From Paenibacillus tyrphae (lineage in GTDB: Bacteria; Bacillota; Bacilli; Paenibacillales; NBRC-103111), in assembly GCF_027925525.1 (NCBI RefSeq), contig NZ_BSDJ01000010.1, positions 62,001 through 126,000 of the forward strand: a stretch of 64,000 nucleotides of DNA, in the 5' to 3' direction. Each line of letters starts with the position of its first letter. Position 1 is the first letter of the stretch. The position numbers and the translations under genes are program-made. A model generated the notes under the pieces. It was not told where the DNA came from. It saw only the letters and a program-made list of their open reading frames with translations, and searched no databases. Below, in pieces: positions 51,429-60,200 of the stretch.

Positions 51429-51524
51429 AGCTTTCCTCAGGAAAGCTACTTCGTAAGCATGAGCTTAGTTTTCCAAAGGAAAACTATCTTCGTAAGCATA
51501 GGCTTAGCTTTCCGCAGGAAAGCT
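51429..51524 (-). repeat. Three tandem hairpins in the ablB 5' leader
   Basis: Three perfect 8-3-8 palindromes at 51429-51447, 51467-51485 and 51506-51524 (plus strand AGCTTTCC-TCA-GGAAAGCT, AGTTTTCC-AAA-GGAAAACT, AGCTTTCC-GCA-GGAAAGCT), with a period of 38-39 bases. Spacers are also conserved (CTTCGTAAGCAT). The C-to-T change in the second left arm is matched by G-to-A in the right arm. The nearest hairpin ends a few bases before the ablB ribosome site. Confidence 0.75.
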
Positions 51525-51723
51525 GTCTTCGCAAATCCGTTTCACCCGAGCGGTTCCTCCCTAAAGTTTAAAGCAAAAACAGGGTCAATGCGAGAGAGGA
51601 TCAAGTCCGCTCCCTTGGTGGACAAAAAGTTTTGCTGCAAAATGATGGCGAAGTGCAAAAGATTTTGCGCCTTTGTACAGCTTCCACCCGGTCTATAAGG
51701 TTATTTCGTCCCCAATCCTAAGT

Positions 51724-51740
51724 TGGCATCAACTTTGCTT
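51724..51740 (+). promoter_or_regulatory. Sigma-54 promoter of yokU
   Basis: TGGCATCAACTTTGCTT: GG (51725-51726) and GC (51737-51738) are separated by exactly ten bases, the obligatory -24/-12 spacing, with TGGCA and TTGCT consensus. The promoter of kamA is nearly the same (TGGCAT-N5-TTGCTTATA). Confidence 0.75.
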
Positions 51741-51792
51741 ATATACCATATGGTAAAAATAATGACAACCTGGAGAGGGGAGAGAACAAACA

Positions 51793-52059
51793 ATGAAATG
51801 TATGTGGTGCGATGCGGAGTCGATCCGCGAGAGTGTAAAAGATTGCTATTGGGTGGCGCCGGACGGGAAGACGGCGGTGCAGATTCTGGAAGCTCCGGCG
51901 TTGGACTGTCCTAATTGCGGACAATATGTGACCGAAAGCATGTCGCAGCGAATCGAAGAGGCGCTTTATTTGAACGATTTCTCCACGCTAGGAAGCAAGT
52001 TCCGTTACGAAGAGCTGATGAACGCGCCGCGGATCAACAAATTTTCGAGCAAGGGTTGA
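51793..52059 (+). CDS. yokU: YokU-family zinc-ribbon protein
   Basis: 88 residues. Two Cys pairs, KCMWCD at residue 2 and CPNCGQYVTES near 39, form a YgiT/MqsA-like zinc ribbon; APALDCPNCG and MSQRIEEAL are typical of YokU. The family is annotated as a putative antitoxin-like protein, but it recurs beside kamA in Bacillales, so a role in lysine metabolism or in KamA maturation is also possible (inference). GAGAGGGG precedes the ATG. Confidence 0.8.
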   Translation: MKCMWCDAESIRESVKDCYWVAPDGKTAVQILEAPALDCPNCGQYVTESMSQRIEEALYLNDFSTLGSKFRYEELMNAPRINKFSSKG

Positions 52060-52369
52060 CCTGAGATAAGGGACGTGCCTGCTGCCCGCGCAGCCCGAAT
52101 AAAGCCCTCGACGCTCCCTAAGTGGATGCACGAGGGCTGATTCGCTTGCCCGGACGTTTTTCGCGAGAGGACGATCACCCGCCGTACTACAACAAAACGC
52201 GTTCCGGGAGGGCGGTGCGTGGAGGAACTCCGGAGGCCTTGATGAAAAACAACGACTGGTGCAACATGCTCACCACACAGCCCTTCCGCGCGCCAAAATC
52301 CTTGCACAGCCCCCGCCTACATAGCGCCTCAAGGGGGGAGCCACCAAAACTCCCCCTATCGCCAACGCC
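52060..52369. terminator. Convergent yokU-kamA region with two hairpins
   Basis: 310 bases without a gene. AGCCCTCG (52103-52110) pairs with CGAGGGCT (52131-52138); read on the minus strand it is followed by TTTATT, so it may end the kamA transcript. A second hairpin, GGGGGAG (52334-52340) with CTCCCCC (52350-52356), lacks a T-run. Confidence 0.4.
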
Positions 52370-53806
52370 TCACGCCTCTGCGCTCGAAGCATCCTCCTTC
52401 TGCTTCACCGCTTTGATCAGCTTTTCCTTCATTTCATCCCGCTTTTGCCTGCGGTCTTTCAGCGAGGTGTGCTCGGAAGCTTCCTCGTACGATTTTCTGC
52501 GGCCGATGCGGTGCAAGTTTTCCGGCACAAGGTTGAATTTTTCGTCCTTCATGAGGGCGATAATTCCCGTGCTTGCCGGTGCTTGCTGGATGCCGTAAAT
52601 TTCGTTGAAGTATTCGTCGGCGCGGCCCGGGACATAATTTTTCGGCTCCGGGTACCCGACGATAACGCCTTCATAGTTGCGCAGGATGACTTTGTCTTGG
52701 CTTTGCGAGATCAGATAGTTCGGCTGCAGCGCGATTTTTCCACCGCCTCCGGGGGCGTCGACGACGAAGGTCGGGACGGCATAGCCCGAGGTATGGCCGC
52801 GCAGCGCCTCGATAATTTCCAGCCCTTTGGACACGGGCGCACGGAAATGGCCGATGCCTTCGGACAAATCGCATTGGTAAATATAGTAGGGGCGGACGCG
52901 GATTTTGACCAGCTCGTGCATGAGCTTTTTCATAATATGCGTGCTGTCGTTAATGCCCGCCAGAATGACCGCCTGATTCCCCAGCGGAACGCCCGCGTTG
53001 GCCAGCATTTCGCAAGCCTGCTTCGCCTCGGCTGTAATTTCCAAGGGATGATTGAAATGCGTGTTCAGCCATACCGGATGGTACTTTTTCAGGATGTTGC
53101 ACAGGTTCTCCGTAATGCGCTGCGGGAAGACGACCGGAGCCCGCGTGCCGATCCGGATAATCTCGACGTGGGGGATCGCCCGCAAATTTTTCAATATATA
53201 CTCCACAATGTTGTCGTTGATGAGCAAGCCGTCGCCCCCGGACAGGAGCACGTCGCGGACTTCCGGCGTACGGCGGATGTAGTCGATGGCATCGTCCAAC
53301 TGCTTCTTCGGTACCCCCATGCCCACTTGGCCCGAGAAACGGCGGCGCGTACAGTAACGGCAGTACATGGAGCATTGGTTCGTGACCAGGAACAGCACAC
53401 GGTCCGGATAACGGTGGGTTAAGCCCGGCGTCGGGGAATCTTCGTCCTCGTGGAGCGGGTCCTCCAGGTCGTATTTCGTTTTCAGCAGCTCCGCGGAGAT
53501 CGGCACCGACTGCAGGCGGATCGGGCAGCGGGGATCGTCCGGGTGCATCAGCGAAGCGTAATACGGCGTTATATTCAATGGAATCGTTTGCGTCGAAATG
53601 CGCACGCCTTCCTCTTCCTCGGGCGTCAAATTGACGACCTGCTTCAACTCGTCCAAGGTGCGGATCGTGTGCGTCAATTGCCACAGCCAATCGTTCCACT
53701 GCTCCTCCGTCACGTCTTTCCACAGTTCGACGTCTTTCCAATGCCTTTTGCTGCTGAGAGGGGGAACATTTGCTTTGCTTTGCGGGTCCATCATCGGTAC
53801 GCTCAT
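52370..53806 (-). CDS. kamA: Lysine 2,3-aminomutase
   Basis: 478 residues. Radical-SAM cluster motif CSMYCRYC near residue 135; PLP lysine in DAPGGGGKIAL near 332; the two aspartates that bind the lysine side chain appear in IYQCDLSEG and VVDAPGGGG, supporting lysine over glutamate 2,3-aminomutase. C-terminal dimerisation part reads KNYVPGRADEYF. ATG 53806 is chosen because GGAGGTG is six bases upstream. Converts L-lysine to beta-lysine. Transcribed from a sigma-54 promoter at 53845-53860 just after the activator gene. Confidence 0.95.
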   Translation of the reverse strand: MSVPMMDPQSKANVPPLSSKRHWKDVELWKDVTEEQWNDWLWQLTHTIRTLDELKQVVNLTPEEEEGVRISTQTIPLNITPYYASLMHPDDPRCPIRLQSVPISAELLKTKYDLEDPLHEDEDSPTPGLTHRYPDRVLFLVTNQCSMYCRYCTRRRFSGQVGMGVPKKQLDDAIDYIRRTPEVRDVLLSGGDGLLINDNIVEYILKNLRAIPHVEIIRIGTRAPVVFPQRITENLCNILKKYHPVWLNTHFNHPLEITAEAKQACEMLANAGVPLGNQAVILAGINDSTHIMKKLMHELVKIRVRPYYIYQCDLSEGIGHFRAPVSKGLEIIEALRGHTSGYAVPTFVVDAPGGGGKIALQPNYLISQSQDKVILRNYEGVIVGYPEPKNYVPGRADEYFNEIYGIQQAPASTGIIALMKDEKFNLVPENLHRIGRRKSYEEASEHTSLKDRRQKRDEMKEKLIKAVKQKEDASSAEA

Positions 53807-53844
53807 CCAGAGCACCTCCATTGATCGTTTTCACTTAATGTATA

Positions 53845-53860
53845 AGCAAAAACCATGCCA
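53845..53860 (-). promoter_or_regulatory. Sigma-54 promoter of kamA
   Basis: Minus strand TGGCATGGTTTTTGCT: GG and GC separated by ten bases, matching TGGCAC-N5-TTGCW except one base. The start is predicted near 53834, leaving a short leader before the kamA ribosome site. Confidence 0.82.
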
Positions 53861-53901
53861 GTACTGGGAGATGCTGTGCCCACGCCGACAAAATTCCACC
53901 G

Positions 53902-55338
53902 CTACGGCTTCCTCGCGATCCCGTACCGGTTCAGCTTATACTGCAAAGCCTGCCGCTTGATCCCCAACGCTTGCGCGGCAAGGCTGATGTTGTACCCGTG
54001 ACGCTTGAGCGCGTCGACGATCGCCTCCCGCTCCATCTGCTTCATCCGGTCGGTTAATTTCCCTGCCGGGAACGCGGTAAGGTCCGGCTTCCGCAGAGCG
54101 GGAACCGGCACGGGACAGGGAACTTCCCGCAGATTCGCGGGCAGGTGACGATCCTCGATGATCTCCTCTTCCGGCTCGATCATATTGAAGGCGGATTCGA
54201 TGGCATGCCCCAATTCGCGGACGTTGCCAGGCCAGGCGTAAGCCATGAACCGCTGCATGGCCGACGGAGCCAGTCCCGTAATTTTCATGCCGAACATCGG
54301 ATTGAACTTCTCGATAAAATGCTGCGCGAGTAGCGGAATGTCCTCCTGCCTGCGCAGCAGCGGCGGGAGCTGCAGGTTGACGACATTGAGCCGGAAAAAG
54401 AGGTCTTGCCGCAAAATGCCCTTTTCCAGCGCTTCCTGCGGTTCCATGTTCATCGCCGCCACGATTCTGACGTTCACCTGCTGCTCCGTCGTCCCACCGA
54501 TTCGCCGCACGATGCCGTCCTGCAGCACCCGCAGCAGCTTGGCCTGAAGCAGCAGATCCAAGCTGTTGATCTCGTCCAGAAACAGCGTGCCGCCGCTGGC
54601 CTGCTCGAACAAGCCCGCACGGTCCACCGCTCCGGTGAACGCGCCTCGGGTCGTGCCGAACATGATGCCTTCCATCAGGTCGCCGGGTACGGCGGCGCAG
54701 TTCTGCGCGATGAACGGATGATTGCGGCGGACGCTCGCATTGTGCATGCTCTGGGCAAATAACTCCTTGCCCGTGCCCGTAGCCCCACAGATGAAGACGG
54801 GAGAGCTGGTGCGGGACGCTTTTTTGGCTGTAGAAACCGCTTCCAGAAACGCCGGGCTCTCTCCGATTAAGTCGCTGAAATGATAGCGGGCCGCGCCCGT
54901 CTTTTTGCCGTCCTTCTGCTTGGCTTGGTACAACTGGTGGCGCAGGTCCAGAATCTGGTCGTGAAGCTGGACGACGCTGGTAATGTCCTTGGCGACCTCC
55001 AGAGCGCCCGTAAGCTGATCGTTATCGAAGAGCGGATACGTGCGGTTGATGGTCGTAATGCGTTTGCCCGTGACGTTGACGTAGGTCTGTATTTTTTCGG
55101 GCACCTCTTGTCCGGTCTGCAGCACTTTGGCCAGCGTGCTCGTTTCGTGGGTTAAGGAAGGGTAGACGTGAAAAATATTTTTATGCAGCACCTGCTTCCG
55201 CGCAAGGCCGTCGATCTCCGCCATTTTGTCGTTATAAAAGACGGTCGTGCCTTCCCGGTTCACCAGATGGACGCCCACGTCGACCATATTTAATATTTTC
55301 TCGAAATATTGGGACCCGAATTCGTTCGGATCGGACAT
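53902..55338 (-). CDS. Sigma-54-dependent activator (RocR/PAS-AAA-Fis type)
   Basis: 478 residues from the ATG at 55338; a GTG nine bases earlier is too close to GGAGG. PAS domain about 15-125 ([14 protein letters not shown]), a short coiled linker, AAA+ domain about 165-395 with Walker A GATGTGKE, the sigma-54 contact loop GAFTGA, Walker [11 protein letters not shown] and a WPGNVREL sensor region, then a Fis-type helix-turn-helix at the end ([20 protein letters not shown]). It directly precedes kamA and its sigma-54 promoter, and the same promoter type drives yokU, so it most likely activates both in response to an amino-acid signal. Confidence 0.93.
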   Translation of the reverse strand: MSDPNEFGSQYFEKILNMVDVGVHLVNREGTTVFYNDKMAEIDGLARKQVLHKNIFHVYPSLTHETSTLAKVLQTGQEVPEKIQTYVNVTGKRITTINRTYPLFDNDQLTGALEVAKDITSVVQLHDQILDLRHQLYQAKQKDGKKTGAARYHFSDLIGESPAFLEAVSTAKKASRTSSPVFICGATGTGKELFAQSMHNASVRRNHPFIAQNCAAVPGDLMEGIMFGTTRGAFTGAVDRAGLFEQASGGTLFLDEINSLDLLLQAKLLRVLQDGIVRRIGGTTEQQVNVRIVAAMNMEPQEALEKGILRQDLFFRLNVVNLQLPPLLRRQEDIPLLAQHFIEKFNPMFGMKITGLAPSAMQRFMAYAWPGNVRELGHAIESAFNMIEPEEEIIEDRHLPANLREVPCPVPVPALRKPDLTAFPAGKLTDRMKQMEREAIVDALKRHGYNISLAAQALGIKRQALQYKLNRYGIARKP

Positions 55339-55437
55339 CAGGATCACCGCCTCCAGAAAAATCTCTCAACTAATAAAATATGACATGTCGAATAAGAAAA
55401 GAACATCGGCCTCCTCGCGCGAATAAGGTACGGAACT

Positions 55438-55466
55438 ATTCTACTTGATAAAAACAATTAAGGCAA
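55438..55466 (-). promoter_or_regulatory. Sigma-A promoter of the activator gene
   Basis: Minus strand TTGCCT, a 17-base spacer and TAGAAT, about 100 bases before the activator start. Confidence 0.5.
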
Positions 55467-55479
55467 AAATTTGAAATGT

Positions 55480-55977
55480 TAAAAGAGTCGTCGGAGCATG
55501 AAATTTTGCATCCTGAGAAAACCTGGCGAAAAAAATTTTGCGCCGCCGAGAACCAAACGGAGACCGCCAACACTCTAATGGGGTGTATTCCTGATCGCAA
55601 CAACGGTTGCGGCGGCCGGCTTGTTTATGGCTTCGATTCCGGCGGCGCAGGTGCCGCAGAAGGCTTTTGCAGCAGAACAGTTAATTGGAGACGGAGCTCG
55701 ATCCGAAGACAGTGGAAGGGGCGCGTCAGGTGATGCAGGAGCTGTGGCATTACCGGGCCGCTTCCCGGTAATCAGGCGGGGCTCATCGGTCTTGTCCAGA
55801 ACGGAAAGGCGTTGGAGCGCAAAAGCTTGAAGTTCGTCGGGAAGAACGGAGAGGCCTACTCGTACGTACAAGAGTTTTCGCCGCTGGATAAAGAGCAGCC
55901 CGTTCGTCTGACGACCTATACGATGCCGCAAATCGATTTTTATAAGGAGCTGGAAATGCGGATCCCGATCCGCTGAT
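55480..55977 (+). pseudogene. Decayed gene for an exported protein
   Basis: Coding-like pieces in different frames: a signal-anchor segment (FLIATTVAAAGLFMASIPAA) near 55590, ELDPKTVEGARQVMQELWHY in another frame near 55695, and a longer piece from about 55770 ending RIPIR-stop at 55977 (GLIGLVQNGKALERKSLKFV, FYKELEMRIPIR). Two or more frameshifts and an in-frame stop separate them. A terminator follows immediately. The intact protein was probably membrane-anchored; its family is not recognised. Confidence 0.5.
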
Positions 55978-55983
55978 GGGTTT

Positions 55984-56028
55984 AAAGCCGTGCGGTCCTT
56001 GGTAGAAGGACTTGCACGGCTTTTTTTT
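55984..56028 (+). terminator. Terminator after the decayed gene
   Basis: AGCCGTGC pairs with GCACGGCT and inner GTCCTT with AAGGAC, followed by eight T residues. Confidence 0.88.
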
Positions 56029-56032
56029 CGAT

Positions 56033-56326
56033 TTACAGCGAACTGAAATATACGATGGCGGCCAGAAGCAGGTTAGGGAATCCGATCATAAAACAGTACG
56101 TTGCCCACTTCCCTCTGGCTGCTCTATCCTTGGCGGTACTGATCCAATAGTTGGCCCTCGCCCGATCACCGCTTACGCTAGAAGCTGTAAGGATGGCTGC
56201 CGCTCCTGTAAAAATCAGCCCGACTATCCCGGCATACGTATAAAATATGGCGGGGTCTTGCAAAAACATAGCGGTCAGTGCGACAACGAGCAAGTAACCC
56301 AGCCCAAGGATGAGGGAGTTTCTCAC
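56033..56326 (-). CDS. DUF5316-like small membrane protein
   Basis: 97 residues, start GTG at 56326. Three hydrophobic segments (about 5-22, 27-48, 75-95) with a basic loop (SGDRARANYWISTAKDRAAR) between the second and third, the pattern of DUF5316 proteins. Function unknown. Stands between a terminator and the DUF2625 gene on the same strand. Confidence 0.6.
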   Translation of the reverse strand: MRNSLILGLGYLLVVALTAMFLQDPAIFYTYAGIVGLIFTGAAAILTASSVSGDRARANYWISTAKDRAARGKWATYCFMIGFPNLLLAAIVYFSSL

Positions 56327-56375
56327 AAGCGATCACGCCCCATTTTCGATGGAATCCTATCCAATTCGAACTTTC

Positions 56376-57038
56376 TCATTTAAGTTTACTATCGTTTAAA
56401 AAAATATTCCATAGTTCTTCGATCGGAACGACGGATCTGGCGCGATCGGTAACAGGGGCGCCGTCTGTCCAAAGGAACGGATAAATCGACACTCCCTGAT
56501 TTCCATCGATAGGCCGAATCTCTTCTGCCCAGCCTTCCCACCGAAAAGTCTCATAAAATTTTTGCACATCGCCAAAGCAAGCCCAATATAAAAAATCCGA
56601 AAACCCCATATCCAGACTTTCCCACTCCAAGGTATCGGGAGCAAAATAAAATACATCTCCCGGTTTGCCCTCGAAGGCTCCGCCGTTCAGCGCAAAAAAG
56701 CCGCCTACTACGTCGTCGGCGATCAAGAACGATGAAGGAAGTCTTGTGCTTTTTCCATCGGCGCCGATTTCATTCCATGTGATCAAATTCCTCGGCAGCC
56801 GTCGACTGCCGGAACCCAAGATGCGCAGCCAACCGTTCTCGATGAGGATGCCGCCGGTATAATACGCAACAGTACCTAAGACGGATCGGGTCGTCACTTG
56901 CAGTTGATGCAGTACCTCTGCGGCTTCGTGCGGATTCGCGGGTAAAATTTCGACGGTATTGGCAGCCTTGGCAACCCAGTCCTGCACTTCCAGCCATGTG
57001 GACTCCGTTTCGTCAATCAGTTCATCCAACGATTTCAT
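56376..57038 (-). CDS. DUF2625-family protein
   Basis: 220 residues. DUF2625 features: MKSLDELIDETESTWLEVQ at the start, GGILIENGWLRILGSGS near 62 and FLIADDVVGGFFALNGGAF near 103, GDVFYFAPDTLEWESLDMGF near 127. The fold is related to the SMI1/KNR4-like immunity superfamily, whose members often neutralise toxins, but no toxin is adjacent. Cytosolic, no signal peptide. Confidence 0.8.
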   Translation of the reverse strand: MKSLDELIDETESTWLEVQDWVAKAANTVEILPANPHEAAEVLHQLQVTTRSVLGTVAYYTGGILIENGWLRILGSGSRRLPRNLITWNEIGADGKSTRLPSSFLIADDVVGGFFALNGGAFEGKPGDVFYFAPDTLEWESLDMGFSDFLYWACFGDVQKFYETFRWEGWAEEIRPIDGNQGVSIYPFLWTDGAPVTDRARSVVPIEELWNIFLNDSKLK

Positions 57039-57224
57039 TTATAGCACCTCATTTCATAAGGACCTCTCTTCATCCAAAAATTATACAACAACACGATCTC
57101 GATAAAAAATTTAACGGTTCGGAGTTAACCAAAGTTAATATCCTTCGGTTATTCCATTTGGTACTCTAGATGTAACTATTTGGACCCAAAGTAACAAGGA
57201 ACTTTCGAAGGAGTGAATTCGAGT
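57039..57224 (+). promoter_or_regulatory. Upstream region of the SLH surface protein
   Basis: About 185 bases between divergent genes. It contains TTAAC-CAAA-GTTAA (a perfect short palindrome near 57125-57138) and ACCAAA...TTTGGT at a wider spacing, plausible operator elements. No consensus promoter pair was identified. Confidence 0.35.
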
Positions 57225-60200
57225 TTGATCCATATCACATTACGGAGACTGTTCTGGTGCGCGGTCTTTTTGGCGAGCGTGTTTGCAGGGGGGAGTCAGC
57301 TTGCGCATGCGGCAGTCATGATGGAACCATTGCCGGATTCGGCGAACTTGCCGGAAAATATTTCGGGCGTTACATCCAGCTTGGTGCAGTCCGGCAACCG
57401 CATCATGGTGACCGGGGGGCAAAAGGCAAATTCGTCTACTTTTGCGCGGTATTCCTATACATTCAACCCGACGGATCGGTCCTGGACTTCGCTTGCGCCG
57501 CCCTTGCAGCTTTCTTATCACAAGCAAAGCATGCTGAAGGACGGAAGAGTGCTTGTCACAGGCGGGTCGAAGTTCGTCCCGGGGACAGGATACGTTTACA
57601 ATAACGTGGCCAAAATTTACAGCCCCTACTCCAATACCTGGTCTGATGGCGCGTCATTGCCGGTAGGGAGTATATTCGGAAACACCCAAAGCACCTTGCT
57701 GGACGGCCGGGTGCTTATCGTAGGCGGTGCGAACGAGATTTGGTCGGGAATGGACCGCAGCACGATGTATAATCAGGCCTATGTATACGATCCGGGTATG
57801 AATCGTTGGGAGGAAGCGGCTCCTTATCCTTATCCCATTTACGATGCTGCACAGAGCACGCTAAAGGATGGACGCGTTCTCGTTACCGGCGGGCAGAGCC
57901 ATTACGTCTACCGCTTCGATGCTTATTTGTACGATCCATCGAATAATACGTGGACCAAGGCGGGGAATCTGCCGTTTGAAGGCGACACGTTTTTCCGCCA
58001 TGCCCAGGTGACGCTGCCGAACGGCAAAGTGCTGGTGATGGGAAAAAAGTATTTCTATATATACGATCCGGCGACGAACCAATGGACAAAGGATACGGCT
58101 ACGATTCGACAGCTGACCAATGCCCAACTTTCGGTATTCGGGAATGATGTGTATGCTATGGGCGGATATGACGAGAATTGGGAAACCAATGTGAACGTAT
58201 ATAAGCTCACGTTTGATTTTACGCCGCCTACGGCCCCGGCGATTAGCGGCCCGGGCCCCGAGTGGAGCACACAAGACGTAACGGCGGTGATCACGCCGGG
58301 CACGGATGCGGACTCCGGGGTCGCCCGTACGGAGTACAGCTTATCCGGGGCGACGACACTCGGCTGGACGCCTTACAACGATGGAGACAAGATAACCATT
58401 ACGAATGACGGACAAACCACGATTAGCGCAAGAACGATAGACCTCTCAGGCAATATAAGCCCAATCGCGACGGCCGTCGTCAAAATCGATCGCACGGCGC
58501 CGACGCAGCCGGTAGTCAAGCTTTCGGCAGCGTCATGGACGGCCTCCGATGTCGCGGTAACGATTACGTCCGGAACCGATAACGGCGGGTCCGGCGTGAA
58601 TCGTACGGAGTTCAGCTTATCCGGTGCGACGACGCTGGCTTGGACGACGTATACCGGTCTGGTGACGATCACGGCCGAAGGCCAAACGACGGTAAGTGCG
58701 CGAACGATCGACAACGCAGGGAACATCAGCAGCGTCGGGACTGCCGTGGTGTCCATTGATAAGACGGCGCCGACGGCTCCGGCGGTTATTCCGGCGACCT
58801 CGCAATGGACCTCTGCGGCAAACGTCGCGGTGACGATCACAGGGGGAACGGACAGCGGCGGCTCGGGCGTAAACCGTACGGAGTACCGCTTGACGGGAGC
58901 GACGACGTTGGGGTGGACGACATACACCGGGCCATTGTCGATCGCGGCCGAGGGCCAAACGACGGTAAGTGCAAGAACGGTAGACAATGCGGGGAATACG
59001 AGCGTTACCGCCTCGACCGTCGTCAAAATCGACCGGACAGCCCCGACGGCGCCATCCCTTAGCGCATCCGCAGGTTCATGGACCGACTCGGATGTCACGG
59101 TGACGATCACGGGAGGAACGGATAGCGGCGGCTCGGGCGTGAACCGAACGGAATACAGCTTGACGGGAGCGACGACGCTCGCATGGAAGGCCTATACGGA
59201 CCCAGTGACGATTACCGCCGAGGGTCAAACGACGGTAAGTGCGCGAACGATAGACAATGTGGGAAATATAAGTGTTATTGCCTCGACCGTCGTAAAAATC
59301 GATCGGACAGCCCCGACGGGGCCGACCCTTAGCGCATCCGCAGGTTCTTGGACGAATTCAGACGTCACGGTAACGATCACAGGAGGAACGGACAGCGGGG
59401 GTTCGGGCGTGAACCGAACGGAATACAGCTTGTCAGGAGCGACGACGCTCGCCTGGACGGCTTATACGGGCCCGGTGACGATTACCGCCGAGGGTCAAAC
59501 GACAGTGAGCGCGAGAACGGTGGACAATGTCGGAAATATGAGCTCGACCAACACCGTTGTTGTGAAGGTGGATAAAACAGCGCCGACCGTACCGACAGTA
59601 AGTCCGGCGACCATGCAATGGACCTCCGCGCCGAACGTGGCTGTGACGATCACAGGAGGGACGGACAGCGGGGGCTCGGGAGTGAAGCGAACGGAGTACA
59701 GCCTGACGGGAGCGACAACGCTCGCATGGACGACGTATACGGGCCCGTTAGCGATTACGGCTGAAGGCCAGACGACGGTAAGTGCGAGGACGATAGATAA
59801 TGCGGGGAATATAAGCGCTATAGCCTCGGCTATCGTGAAAATCGACCGGACGGCGCCAACGGCTCCTGCCCTTAGTTCATCCGCCGGTTCTTGGACGAAT
59901 GCGGACGTCACGGTAACGATCGCAGGAGGAACGGACAGCGGCGGCTCGGGCGTGAACCGAACGGAATACAGCTTGTCAGGAGCGACGACGCTCGCGTGGA
60001 CGGCCTATGCGGGCCCGGTGACGATTACGGCCGAAGGCCAGACGACGGTGAGCGCAAGGACGATAGACAATGCCGGGAATACCAGCGTTATTGCCTGGAC
60101 CGTCGTTCGCATCGACCGGACGCCTCCGGCGGCCCCTATCATCACGGCGCCATTGGCAGGGGCGGTTCTTCCGAACAACAAGCCGACGGTGACCGGCACG

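Larger units (their letters stand above)
51414..51792. promoter_or_regulatory. ablB-yokU divergent intergenic region
   Basis: 379 bases holding the triple hairpin in the ablB leader (51429-51524), the sigma-54 promoter of yokU (51724-51740) and a TACCATATGGTA palindrome (51744-51755). No sigma-54 or clear sigma-A element could be fixed for ablB itself. Confidence 0.5.

Noticed and set aside
51429..51540. A small CRISPR array
   Set aside because: The 38-39 base period contains self-complementary hairpins and conserved, not unique, spacers, and there are no cas genes.
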